A DNA stretch of 60,000 bases, from assembly GCF_910592395.1 (NCBI RefSeq), contig NC_088316.1, positions 16,370,001-16,430,000 on the forward strand, read 5' to 3'. Below are positions 1 through 12,470 of this stretch, one piece after another. A program made the translations under genes and the position numbers. How positions within the stretch are numbered: the stretch's first letter is position 1; every line of letters begins with the position of its first letter. The stretch comes from Lineus longissimus (lineage: Eukaryota; Nemertea; Pilidiophora; Heteronemertea; Lineidae). The notes under the pieces were generated by a model, which saw nothing but the letters and a program-made list of their open reading frames with translations, searched no databases and was not told the origin of the DNA.

Positions 1-300
1 TTTGCTAATCGATATCTTGCTACATTCATAAGACGGGGTGCCATAGTAAGAGAAGGGTGATACGCATGCAGGTCTTGTTTTGGGAATCAACCATATACTA
101 CTACTGATGTACCTCATGAATCATCTTTTAAGAGATTTGGTTTTGGTATGGATTTGGCGTAACGATATTCTTGTCTATTGAAGAAGATGTCATTTATTGG
201 CAATACAACAAATGATTAATGTGAGTTTTGCTAATCGATATCTTGCTACATTCATAAGACGGGGTGCCATAGTAAGAGAAGGGTGATACGCATGCAGGTC
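1..300 (+). repeat. Perfect 74-bp direct repeat around a 152-bp spacer
   Basis: 1-74 and 227-300 are identical, running from TTTGCTAATCGATATC to ATACGCATGCAGGTC. The spacer 75-226 holds the foldback fragment. Perfect identity points to a recent duplication or to long terminal direct repeats of an element; the left copy may extend past the window. Confidence 0.95.
79..106 (+). repeat. Terminal fragment of the 35.6-kb foldback family
   Basis: 28 bases identical to 35642-35669, from TTTGGGAATCAACC to ATACTACTACTG. The matching left arm is absent, so only one end survives here. It lies between the two copies of the 74-bp direct repeat. Confidence 0.75.
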
Positions 301-2217
301 CGACAACCCCGTAAGAGTCGACGATCTTTTATTGTTTAGTACATACACCTGCACAATTTGCACAAGATTCTTTTAAGATTCTGTTTTAAGATCTTAAACA
401 AAGAATACATTACTGTAATGCACGAATCTTATTGCAAAGATTGTTCCATTTGCATCCATAAGAAACGGGAATAAGAATCTCTTCAGGATATTTGACCTGG
501 GAGAGATGTCAGCCAAAACAACGCAAAAAGGCTATTGAATTTGTTAATATAACAAGATGGAAGAACTACCAGTAATAGCAGCTAAGTGTTCTGAGAACAT
601 CCAACAAACCTCCGCGATTTCTTGACTTCTTTGACAGAAGGTAACATCCCATGGGCTAAACTTCTCTACCGCAATTATATTATCTCGTGGTAAAGGTGTT
701 TCGATGTTCCTCTGAGAGATTCTGGCGTCTCTGATACGGAGATTTCGCAAAAAACATACATCAGCGTAAACAGTATTTCGTGGCCTCCGGAGGCCGGTGA
801 CCGGTCTTGGTCGTCGCTTGGTCTCCGAAGAAAAACCTGCTTTATGTGAGTGTACACGAGTGACAGGATGAAAACCAATAGAAAAATTTACGGTCATCAA
901 AATTGCCCAAAATGAGTCGAAAAATTATCCTCTTGCCGGCAGCAATATGCGATAATGACGAACAAGGGAAATGTCTCGCAGGAAGGAAATTGGTAATATA
1001 TCTGCATTATTATTCCAAGCAAGACCATTTTACAATAGAAGGTGGCACTTAAAGAAAGAATTGATTCCGTGACACCTCGTTATATGATGTGAGCTACCTG
1101 ACATCACCGTGATCATTCAGGGATTTAGCAAGGCAGGCGTGTCGCCTCCTTCCGTTTCTCCTTCCATGTTACTAAAGAAAGGAGTGCTGCACCGTAGGGA
1201 TCTGACAAATGAAGTGTAATTTTGACATGTAATCGGGCTGGAGCGCAACGATTTCCGATGAAGACATTAAAGTGCCACGTGAGAAGATTTTGATGATACG
1301 GGTTTATAACTCAGTCAAATCAAAAAGCAGTTCTGCATACAAAAATACCAAAAATCGAATGTAACTCTCTTGGTTTATTTTAGCAACATTTTGGTAATCA
1401 ACGTTTTGATAGGAGGTAATTTCAAAGCCTCGAGAACGTATTATTCATATTCCCTTTGTCAGCGAATAAACAACGCTAGCATCTCTTAAAGCCTTCCAAG
1501 TCCTCTCCCCGCCACAATCTCGCAGTAAACACTCTCAAAGCCATTACAAGGTGAACTAGATAACAGAAGTATAGTGACAGGATCGCCAAGTCCTAATAAA
1601 CCTGATGAAGCACCGATTACAAGAGCTCATAAATCAATCTAGACCACAGGGTATTAGCAGGTATTGTTTGATATAGATTGACAAGGCTGCAGACACAGGC
1701 ACACTAATTATACGATCATGTGAACTGATGTGAACTGATGATGTACTTTATGGTGTTCAGCCCAGTGCCCTTTACCGTTGGTCTTCTAGTTAACACGAGG
1801 TTTTCAGCCCTGCCCGAACGAACCACCACCTCTAAACCAGCCTCATCCCCCAGCAGGCGCGCTTGTATTGAAATCAAGTCTTACCTTAAATGATGAATGC
1901 ATCATAATTTGATAGTTAAATTACCTTAACGATTCCATGACATTTCACATTTAACTCTATTTGAAAATGAACTGTTGATTAATTCCGTTGGCATTCATTG
2001 CATGTTATTCCCCAATCACGAATGACATTTATCCCTCCTAATTCTTTTAACAAATAATCACTCTAACTTTTGAAATAGCTTTGTCTTCAGTCAGCGAATC
2101 AAAAATTACAGTGGAATATGAAAGAACAGTATTGTTTATAGTTTTCCTTTCATGTAGCAAACTGAACCGCAAGAACCCACGTAGCCACATCGTGAGTGGA
2201 TTTTTATAACCTGCTGA
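301..2217. other. Intergenic, no gene recognised
   Basis: Contains a 14-bp perfect palindrome GGCCTCCGGAGGCC at 782-795, followed by CCGGTGACCGG, inside a short GC-rich stretch. A 118-codon open frame on the - strand (544-900) has no motif I know and no clear splice context. A 10-bp tandem (ATGTGAACTG twice) is near 1718-1737. Nothing else stands out. Confidence 0.6.
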
Positions 2218-3125
2218 TCATTAGCGACAAAATAATGATCTTGTTATTAGCAAATTTCTGTGCTCGGTAGCAAACCAGAACACACGGTATGATTCACGTC
2301 GAAAAGGCAAAAAGAAGAGTGCGAATGATCGCAGCAATCTCTGCAGGCAATAAAGGAATGAGGGAAAACTATATTGTATGAAAAATCGGTAATCGCAACG
2401 CTACCGAACGGGTTTGTTGATGACATGGGACGTGCAGTGCACATTCTTTGTCCTCCCCTGGGCCAAAATATCAACAGGTCATGAAAACAATAACCTAGTA
2501 AATAACCCATTTGCTGATAATTGAGTTAGATTAGTCTACCTTAACCTGACATTTTCCCTGTAATTTTAATTAAAAAGTACATTAGCGTACGTTATATTGT
2601 TACAGTGACATTAATTTATTGCATGCTAGCAGTTATTACTGATCTGAAAACGTCCAATACCAATATGCGCTCCTGAAATTGCCATTGTCGTCGGATTCAA
2701 ATTACAACAACGTGCAAGAACAAAATGCGCACATCGTCGTTCATCCTTTATTGCAGAAAGCAGATTGCAATACAAGAATACAAGAATAAGAACAAGAATT
2801 CAAGAAACTGCTCTAAGCTCCGATGATTTCGAGATCGCCAAATTCTTTTTTCTTATTTTTTAATTTAATCCTAGTATATATATTATCCATCCTTACATTC
2901 CCCTCCTCAGGCGTCTAGTTTGTTAGGAACATGCTGGCAAATAACACCAGCATCTTTCGTCACAATCAATTGGCTTTTTTTTTCACAAAAGTGATCGTCA
3001 GTGACAAATTGATGATCCGATCATTATAGCCTAAAATGTTCTCTGTGTGGCAAATCAAAAGACAGGGGGATGATTCACGCATGAAAAGGCAAAAAGAACA
3101 AATGATTGAGAATAAATGCACCGTC
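2218..3125. repeat. Old, diverged segmental duplication of about 130 bp
   Basis: 2218-2345 and 2994-3125 share blocks in the same order, most clearly ATGATTCACG, then GAAAAGGCAAAAAGAA and later AATGAT. The spacing between blocks has drifted. No coding function is seen in either copy. Confidence 0.5.
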
Positions 3126-3757
3126 TCAGCCTGTAGCCACTCGAGGCAGATAATGAGGTCTTTATCTTTCTGATAAACGTATCCAAAGGATACGTTAAGC
3201 CTTGAAGTCATCCTTGATAATGTTTGCAAGCTGATTCCATGTTGATACCAAAGAGTTGCTGAGCGAGCATTCGGTGAAAGTCGACGCGTTTAAACTGCGA
3301 CACAAAAATCTCGTGACATTGTCCTATGTCCCAATTTGCGTTCGAGTAATATTTTTGCTTAAGTTATTTGAAAAGCATTGACCACGGTCCACACAGTTAC
3401 ATGCAAATAAAATTATACCAGCTTGCATAAACGTATATGTCAGGAAATGGGCAGAACCTTTTGGTGGCAAGTCGGAAGTCTCGTCCTTCCAAGACAACTA
3501 CGTGATGACCGGATCATTCATACCAATTATGTCCTTCTGTTAATAACGGTAACTTCAATAACTGCACGCCTTAATTTCCATTCACATTTATCGCAAATGT
3601 GGTAGACAAGACAGAAAACAACAGTGCGTGACGTTCGTTAATGATGATTAATAAGTAGTTTGATCAGGATGGTACGTGCCTTTCACTAATGAAGATAATG
3701 GTAGGTCTGGACAACCGTCAAATGACCATGTTGGCTATCACGAACTGACAAAGGCAA
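3126..3757. other. Intergenic, nothing recognised
   Basis: Short open frames only, the longest about 60 codons, with no domain-like pattern and no repeat noticed. Confidence 0.6.
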
Positions 3758-3803
3758 GGTCTATCATTGCGATGACCTGTGGTCTATCATTGCGATGACC
3801 TGT
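3758..3803 (+). repeat. Perfect tandem duplication, 23-bp unit, two copies
   Basis: GGTCTATCATTGCGATGACC followed by TGT, present at 3758-3780 and 3781-3803 without mismatch. Confidence 0.97.
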
Positions 3804-5182
3804 GGAAAGAAGTCCGTGCGTTGAGGATATCAAAACTCCTTATTTTGACATTCTGCGATTTCTTTCAGTCACGTTTGCAGAAAAAAATGGATGTTATGTC
3901 AGGTATTTTTATCACGTGCGCAATCCATTTCATTTGATTGGACAATGACAACTGACAACTAACCGTCTCATCTGCCCAGGTAATTTCGTATGCCTAATCT
4001 TGCCAATATTGATATTGCATTCAGACACCCAGGCAAAGAAACAGAAAATACCTTGACCCTGGTTGTAAGAAAGTAATAATCGAGGAGGGATCTGGTATTT
4101 CCAACATGTACACAACCCTTTCCATGCGATTGCTTAATGACAATACCTTCTTGTTTGGTCTGGCTCGTCTGACATTCTGGCCATCAATATTACATTATCC
4201 CATTGATGTTACTGTCAGGTTATGTTGGGAGCTATATAGCTTCACATGACCATATGCTGGGGTGACTGGTTTTCGTGGTATCGTCATGCATCGCGGACGG
4301 CAGTCACACTCGAAATCGATTTCGAAAGATCCAATCAATAGAATATATTGAGATTTACACAGTGCTTAAAAAGAGAAAGCCATGTAATTCAAATCATGTA
4401 TGTAAGTATAGATGCACTTTGTGAAACAAAGCGGGAATGAGAGTGAAGAGACTCGAAAGTACTTGAAGGGTTATTTTTACACGTTACAAACGTGTAGGTG
4501 CGCAGGTAAAAGACTAGACATTTACATGTGTATCGTCACAATGACCATAACGTATTTCTATTATATTTTTCATTAAGCATCAATCAATTAAATGCCATAT
4601 TCCATTTAAAAAGGATGTTTTACATTAAAGTGTTAGGTTCTGTCGGATTAAAAGATAAATTATTTTTCGAAATACGCCACTGCAAACCCAATTTCAAAAC
4701 TAATTATCAAAAGCTGAAAAACGAGATGTTGCCAATTTAAAATCGTATTAAATCGTGTTTTGTGACATTGTAATGGGAAAAGGCAGGTTCACGTCATGAC
4801 AAAGATATTTAACAAGGAGATCAAAATAAAGGGATGATTTTATGAGTTCGTCCTTGTGGCTTAATGGGTTTACCACTCGAGTGACAGCCCCTGATCCACG
4901 CGCTCAGAGGTTTTCCCTCAAGTTCAAACCAGACTCCAGTACAGATGATTCGTCAAGCAAATCATTTTCCATAAGGGTCTTCTCCAGATATCGTATTTAT
5001 CTTTTGATATTTTGGGAAGTGAGACACTTTTAGCGACCATGTCAATAACTTACACATTCTGTGTTCATCCCTCTAACGGCCCAAAATATTTAAACTTATA
5101 ATCAACCAGGTTTGTACACCAGCCCAAATATACGCAAACAAACTGGTGAAAAAAACAGCCAGTCGCGACTTGGCAAACACCG
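3804..5182. other. Intergenic, nothing recognised
   Basis: AT-rich, with open frames up to 70 codons on either strand that show no conserved motif. No tandem or inverted repeat noticed. Confidence 0.55.
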
Positions 5183-5259
5183 TTGCTTTTTTGTTTGAGT
5201 CTCGGATTTACATCCGTATTTGAGTTAACCTTTTACTCATCTTTACACAACACCTCTGC

Positions 5260-6310
5260 GCACCCACACTGCATGCCTAATGAAAGAAAGCGGCTTTCTA
5301 AAAAAGCACTTCGGGAAAGCTGCTGCTTACGGATGACATACGCTCGACCTGGTATTCCCGCTGGGGATAGCTGCGCCAATTAAGCGAATGGAAGAAGTGG
5401 AAGGCAGGACCTAATTCTCATTCCCTGGTGACATGGAGGAGACAAAAGTCATGCTGACCATGACGATTGAGTTCTAATGTTAGCTGAAGGCATTGCTGAT
5501 CAAGTGGACCCACAAATCCAGCTGAAGTTAACATAATGGCATCTCGATACAAAATATTTTGTCGGGTTGAACACAACCTTACCATGCTGACTTTTTTACT
5601 GGGTGATGAGACTAAAAAGAGGATACCTGTACGTCTGGAAGTTCAATAATATGCTCTATAGTGCAGCTGCGAACAGATGGCGTACCCTCAACCATGCGTT
5701 CCCAGCGGGGATTGCTACACCTTTCAATTAATCAAGCGAATGGAAGAGCTCTCGCTGCCTGGTGTGAAGGAGACGGCAAACGTCGGACTGGCCACGGTGG
5801 CTACTTGTGTGACAAGTGGTTACCTTAGCTTGGTTGGTAAACGGATGACACGTGTTTGGTTTAGGTTTGCAGGAATAACCCATAAGTCTCTCCTGAAAGA
5901 AGCTAGTAAATATTCTGACGCCATTTTGTCATGTTTGTTGAGGGGGAAAGTTGATTACATGTTACCTCGTAATCGGGAATGAATCGGGCATCCATAGAAA
6001 AGAAAATGTTACTTCTGAATGCCGGCGAACACGGCTTCAGAAAGGGCTCATGACCTGACCATGAAACCATTGCTTTGTTCGCCGACGTGTCCGCACACCG
6101 TGTAGCTCCATTTAAACCCGGCCTTCTGAAAACAGATGAAAATGCTGTCGACGGCTCGCTAAAAAACAGTGCGACAAAATGTCACTGAGGGAAATCGATA
6201 TTCGATCAGGTAGTTGACTTATGTTTTTTCATGTCCCACCCTGCATGCCATAGTGATTGATCGGCTTTCTATTACTTGGTGACAAATGTGAAGGTTGATC
6301 GGAGCAGCAT
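5260..6310 (+). repeat. Diverged local duplications around a 101-codon open frame
   Basis: 5329-5455 and 5674-5780 share ATG-C-TACGCTC-ACC, CCC-GC-GGGGAT and AAGCGAATGGAAGA, then a CCTGGTG-GGAGAC block. The CTGCATGCC-to-CGGCTTTCTA block near 5270-5300 recurs near 6242-6275. The second copy keeps an open frame at 5677-5982; the first is broken by stops. I do not recognise the protein. This may be an old repeat or a decayed duplicated exon. Confidence 0.4.
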
Positions 6311-9300
6311 TATAAATACATTTCAGCAAGGACTGGGTACGTCGATCTGATGCTAATAAACGTAATTGTAATACTTATAAGTCTAAAAGTATGTTTGACA
6401 TGAAACTGTGCATAGCATCTCCACCTGATAATTTACAGAACATAGTCCTTCACAACGTTTTTGGCGCATACAGTTAACCATGAACTTTAGATTTGTACTG
6501 TTAGCGCGTGTTGTACTGTCAGTGTTTGTTGTGAAGTTGCAATAAATACAATACACCTTTAGAACAGAACCATGGTCAGTTAGAAGACACATACGTTGCC
6601 AGAAGCGGCGTATAAGCGTATCTATCTCAAGCCATGTTTTATCAAACATGTGCTGTGAAGATGGTTAGTGTCTTAGAGAAGACCTGAAACACGTTCTCCT
6701 TCGCGAAGTTTCTGATAACCAAAACAAACCAAAGAAACATGATCCAAAACGTTTTCCAAACAGTCTACGAAGCCCTAAAATTGCCTTGGAGAGATTGAGG
6801 AGAACCAGCAACCGTATAACTGTCGATAGGCTGTTGTATTATCGACGCGCTGTGCAGTTCACGGCAAGATTGATAAAACGTCCACTTTGTGGTTAAAATA
6901 CGAAATGGGAAACGCTTTCAGATTTGCAATTACGGAGATAGTTTTTGAAAGGATTTTCTAACCAGCTGACAACATATTTGATGAGGGAAATCCCAGAAAA
7001 ACTACTGTAAAAATGCTTCTGAGGGATCTAAGCGCGAGGCTGATGAAGCTTATTCTGGCACTGATCAAGCCATGCTTTTTAAAAAACTTTTTAGAATCTA
7101 GAATGGCTTGTGTTTTTATAGAAACCAATAAGAGTGTTTTCACTCTGTTCGATTTGGGACAACGATGCTGAAGACCAAAGTACTGGTGGTTCTACGGTTA
7201 CGTAGAGACCCATTGGTATTTGAAAAGCCATGAACAAACTCAGCTCAATTCTGAACCCTGATCCCTTGGTCTTTCTTGGCAATGATAGCAAATATCGCCT
7301 GACCGCCTCACGAGTCCTGGCTACTTTGATAACACTGACTCTGTATCCCTAGCACGAATGAGGTAATTCGGGGAGACAAGGATGATAGAAATATAAATGG
7401 ACATTCTCGTATTATCTTGCTATACCGTCTGTAGCCTTATGGCAGTGGATCTTCTTAACCCTTAGAACACTTAGTCCAGATTAGGTTATGGGTTATCAAG
7501 GTGGTGCAGCGGGTTTCGCCTTTGCTCGAAATAAGCTTCAGCGTCTGACCCATCTAAGGTAATACATTTGAACATCGGCCTCGCCCTTCGTCACGGTCGC
7601 GGCGGCGATCTGTCGTGGCGTGCTACATGTGACACGTACATTTAACATGGTCTATTTACTGTCGTACTGATCAAATGCTGATAACTTGCGATTATCTATA
7701 GCACCTGAGGGTCAGAAAATAATGAGCAAATAAAGAAATGATAGCTCGTTATACGTAGATGCAACAGCAGCCCTATTTTCTCTGAACTTGTCTGAATAGA
7801 TTCCAACAGGCATGGTCAGCAGTGCTCCTTAGTAACGAATCAATTCTTGAAAGGGTGTGATTCCTCTACATGAGCAACAGAGAATTCGAATTCACCAGCA
7901 GGACATTTTTGAAGTTTATTCCATTTGTCTCGGCAAGATGCTCGAACGTCATGACATCTTTTTACACATTCCTTACGAGATTAGGAAAGCGACTTGGGTT
8001 TTGTTCATCAAGCCCATTAGTCACCACTTTGTTTAAAATAGTCGACCGAAGTGTAATAAAATACCATTCGAAAGCATAATCGGCATATTTTCCAAACATA
8101 TTCTAATGGATAATTGGAAGGTGCTTGGAATTTTCTGCATTCAGTCCTGGTAAGGCTTTGGCACCACTTGACTCTAAGACGTCATCTAACGCTGAAGCGG
8201 CATCATTCTTACGTGTCGCAAAAGATTAAGACAGATTGCGGCAAACAATTTTGGACTACTGCCGTTGGCAATAGTGCAAATGGACGAAATCCATTACGCG
8301 AAAGGCATTTTATTGATTAAGTGTGGATATCCATTTTATTCCTCATTTGATTTCGATTCCGGCATACTCTTAAAGAGTGTCTTCATCACCTTGGCCTTGG
8401 GGAGTTATGTGGAGTGCAACTGCGTGACAGATGGACTGTATTGACTTTTTCTTCTAGACAAACTATATATGCAAACCACATTTTAGCATTGTTCGTCACA
8501 ACCAAAGGGTATCCGAATCATATAACATTTTTGAGAGTCTATCACACTATGCGAATGTACAAATAACATAAACGCCGACTTGCGTGAACACAGCCTTCAC
8601 GTTGGCGTTGTCAGAGTCGGCTGATCAATGATTTATTTCCGAATAGTCAATAATCTGCAGCCGAGACCATTGACATTTTCAACAACCGCGCTTATGAAAA
8701 GTTTGTAGAAAGAAGTGTCTATGAAATCGACGATCCACGTTGTGTCTAAGAAAATCGTTTTCATGATAAACAACAGACGAAGTAAAAATCACCTCGCAGT
8801 TCTCAGGACATTCCTATCTCCTCTGCTTTGCAGGTTGCGTCGTTGCAATCACCGTCACTTCTTATAAATCGATTAGAGAAGAAAGAAGAGGTGAGAAGAG
8901 ACCAAAATGAAGAATACAAGAAGGTCAAACGGATAGCAATCAATGGAAGCATCACTGAAGGGGGATCTGCCACGTACTCGCCCCCGTCAAACTAAATCCT
9001 CTTAAAGACAATCGCAAGGTGAATCAATAATGCCCATTGTGGCTTATGAATAATGGAGGTCGAAATCGCCTAGGTTGGAGGCCTGCCTTGAAAACAGACC
9101 ATTAAGATCAGATTTTCGGTCCTGAGGAATTGCTTCTCGGACCATTATTGAAAGCAAGCACACAACGGCCAATATTAGAAATGCTGGGGTTTCGCGAGAA
9201 TGGCTACTTGTTACCGTAGTCACAGTTCTGGTTATATCAGCAACCGGCCAGAACAATCTACTCTAAACATGTCGGATCTAAGCAACATGCTCCTTCCATC

Positions 9301-11103
9301 ATATTATTGCCCTGTCCGTGATATGATTTGTCTATACGTCCAATTCCATTACGCTGTGCAAGGCAGTGAATGGTAAATACGATCAGAAAGGTCCCCTCAT
9401 CAACCTATCGGCGGTAATCAACCCGAGCAACCACTGGTAACCCCACTAGATGACATGTTATCTGTCCAGTATATATGTATTGCTGATGCTTCATCAATCA
9501 ATTGTCAGTGTGTGTTATCTTTTCAGAAATTGAAGAACTTGTACCAGCTCCCCCTACCCGTTCCTAGTTTCCTGCACTCAATGTTAAGCTAATCGTTGGT
9601 TATGAAGCAAATTATCTTGAAGCACGAGGTGTTCAAATATCGAAATTAGAGTGATCCGTCACATGGCGAAGATCTTTTTTTACAGCAACCATTGTCAATA
9701 TGTGATGGAATAGCCAGTGACAAGAAAAAAAGTGCCGATTGTCAACTCAAAATCAAAATGCTTGGTTTTACACTGAATACTGAGCACGTGAAATATTCAT
9801 GCCAATTTCTACCAAATTCTATCGGATATACGAAGCTTTTAAATCTTCCTCATCTCACCTACACGCGATAGAGACATAAAACCAGATGATCTCAACCATC
9901 GGCTAGTAATAAAGATGAAGGGACGTCTCTCCATCCGTGAAATTGAATCAACGGGCATGTGCCTAATACACGCTCGGAAAGATACTTGGACTGACACGAT
10001 TCGTTTCTGATACTCGTTGTGTCATTAGCTACTGTAATGCATTCAGGCTCACTATAAAACTGTGATGATTTTACAGCATGATCAGTGAATAAACCACATT
10101 GGGGTGTGAAACCATTCACATTAGGGTGTGTCTGAAGTTAAAGCATACATAACAGACAGTTTTCTAATCAGATTTGTAATTGGATTAATCTACATACATT
10201 TCAAATCGCTTAACGTTGAAAATATCTCGGCAATAATGTCGTGAAATCACAAAGAAAGGGTGTGGTTAGCTTTATAGAAATTCAAGATCAAATATCACGT
10301 ACATGTATATTCGATTAAGAATAAGAAATTAAATTGAACTGTGTGTTTTTCATGCTCGGATAGAATACCCGTTAAAGCCTTTGCTTGCAATATACACACG
10401 CACCCAAGTTCTCGTACTAATACCTTATATCGATAAACGACAAAATATGTCATGACCCACATGGCAAGTTTAACCATGTTTGACGTGATCGATTCGCAAG
10501 GGTAGTACATGTTTTTATACTGGCTATAAAGATGATGTATAAACACGTGATATGTTTGATCAAATTAAATCCCAAGGAAATGGTTATACAAGTACATTGG
10601 ACATAAAAATATCCACATACATGTGCACGTTGGCTTTCATCAGCGCGCTAATTATTCTATGCACTAAGATTTAAAAAAATAAAGATAACAACAACAAAAC
10701 AAACAAGACACACAGTGACACCTTGTCAAATATTCCGTTGTCTGTTTGAATTCATAGGATGAAAATTATATCACTGCACCTAGTCAAAGTTTGACGTTTT
10801 GAGAACAATTGTTTTTTTCAATGCATGCTGTGCAAATCAATAAACCAATTTCCCGATTTTGTCATTGATGAAATTTCATTCACATTATCTGTTGTGTTCG
10901 ATAAGCATTATAACATTGTGTCAACATAAAATCAAGGTTCATGAATCTGATAATTGAAATTGACTCCCCGGACGCACCCGAATGCAGGTCTTTCGGCAGA
11001 TGCGATGCCACAGTGTATGCAGATGACTCTCTAAACGTCCCTGAATATCAATATTTTGATTAATGAAACACCAGGGTTGGGTTTAGCAAGACTTGGGTTT
11101 AGC
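6311..11103. other. Intergenic, no gene recognised
   Basis: Open frames reach 88 codons. One on the - strand (9044-9256) contains a hydrophobic stretch of about 17 residues (PAFLILAVVCLLSIMV) followed by polar sequence and a stop. It could be a small secreted or membrane exon but lacks supporting splice sites. An imperfect CACATT-GGGTGTG tandem lies near 10095-10130, and an A-rich AAC run near 10680-10710. The first TACATGTA of the window is near 10300. Confidence 0.5.
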
Positions 11104-11386
11104 TTTATCGAAAACGACTCATTCATAAGAGCGATAGCACACTTTTTAGGTTTCAAATTCTGGCCCCCTGGTGGCCAAGTTAAGAATCAGATCGGACCGA
11201 AATTCATTGTCAGACGTCACCTGACCTGAGGGGTCCTGTGTACAAACTTTCAAGTTCTTTAGCTTTTGTGGTTAAGAAACGTGCCACATTTTTTGAAACA
11301 TGATACAGACAGGATACGACGACGACGACGACAACGACGGACGACGGACACAGCGGTGTTGTATAGACTTCACTACGGTAAGCCAA
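11104..11386 (+). mobile_element. Same repeat family, 5'-shortened copy C
   Basis: Matches the last part of copies A and B: TTTAT-GAAAACG, then CACACTTTTTA, GGCCCCCTGGTGGCCAA, CGGACCGAAATTCA, TTAAGAAACGTGCCACA, a GAC/GGAC run (about 11316-11350), and GTATAGACTTCACTACGGTAA followed by GCCAA. Similarity fades upstream of about 11104, so about three quarters of the element is missing at the 5' side. Confidence 0.8.
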
Positions 11387-12350
11387 AAATGAAGGCGAGT
11401 CTTTATTCATGTTATTTAATCTTGGGACTTGGTAGGTATCGCCTTGCAGACTGCTGTAAATATGAAATAATGTGCAAACGAATTAAGAATGCAAATTCCT
11501 GGAAGCGTTCGTGAGAATGTCACACGCAACTATGAAAGTTATCATTATATCCGACAATAATTTTGCGTTCAGTTTTTTAAGTCCGTTGAGTACATATTGG
11601 AGCCCCAAACAAGCCAAATAACAAACGGTTAGAATTGTTTTTATTTCGAGTTGTTATGTCAGTAGCTATTAGTATATGTACACTCAGCGTTGTCACGCAA
11701 TGATACCATATAGTTGCAAACATCCCCAATAGCGCCATAATGTCAGGGGGATAGATGCAGTGTTCTATGCATGTAGCTGCTGCGTGCATCATTGTATGCG
11801 TAGCACAGGGCCCTGTGTTATACATGTATGTTGGATAAGCTGTTAGATGAACCAGAAATTCAACATCGGTGTTGTGACTGAATTTCAAATCCTACTGGAA
11901 TCATTGATCTTTGTACCTAGACTCAATGACATGGACATTACTAACCATGGGCGTAACCTTTACAACTAAGCCTTTCGTGCCCAAGGAATTATGTTCTTTT
12001 TTAACTGAATATTGGTAAGCTTTGTAGCTTATTTGTCGCTGTCGGACAACGAGTAAGCCATCAGTTTAAAGGCCTCTGTCCAGCATTCGACCACAGAATC
12101 CATCATAGAAATGATCCATTCGTGACATGATGCAGTTCAATCTCATTGTCTTTGCAATATCCTCATTTAAATGATTTCTCGTGTATTACATCGATGCTCT
12201 GAGTACGACTTCATTTCTCCTAAATACCTTATGATTACATTACGGCTGACGGCCTTATATAGTATCATCACAATTAGTGTATATTCACTTCCGTGTAATA
12301 GATGAAGTATTGAGCATTTTTGTGAATGGGTCAACTTCCATCTGAGTGAC
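11387..12350. other. Intergenic, nothing recognised
   Basis: A 103-codon open frame on the - strand (11577-11888) has no family signature and a length expected by chance. No repeats noticed beyond one TACATGTA at 11821. Confidence 0.55.
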
Positions 12351-12470
12351 ACATTGAGGGATCAATTCCACTTCCACCTGAATATTCGGAGACCTCCCAA
12401 ATATGGTACCACATTAAGGGATCAATTTCACTTCTACATGAATATTTGGAGGCCTCCCAAATATGGTAAC
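12351..12470 (+). repeat. 60-bp tandem duplication, two copies, reading as a 20-residue repeat
   Basis: 12351-12410 and 12411-12470 differ at about nine positions (ACATT-AGGGATCAATT to CCTCCCAAATATGGTA). In the frame starting at 12354 the unit encodes RDQFHFHLNIRRPPKYG and the second copy RDQFHFYMNIWRPPKYG. A weaker partial unit (GGTCAACTTCCATCTGA) lies just upstream. The frame stays open for 60 codons only. Some changes are silent, but there are too few to show selection. Confidence 0.85.

Noticed and set aside
9044-9256. Hydrophobic - strand frame as a receptor transmembrane exon or peptide precursor
   Set aside because: A single hydrophobic stretch without family motifs, start context or splice partners; AT-rich DNA gives such runs by chance.
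11266-11514. Arg-rich open frame
   Set aside because: The Arg-rich part is the GAC/CGA microsatellite of repeat copy C read in one frame.
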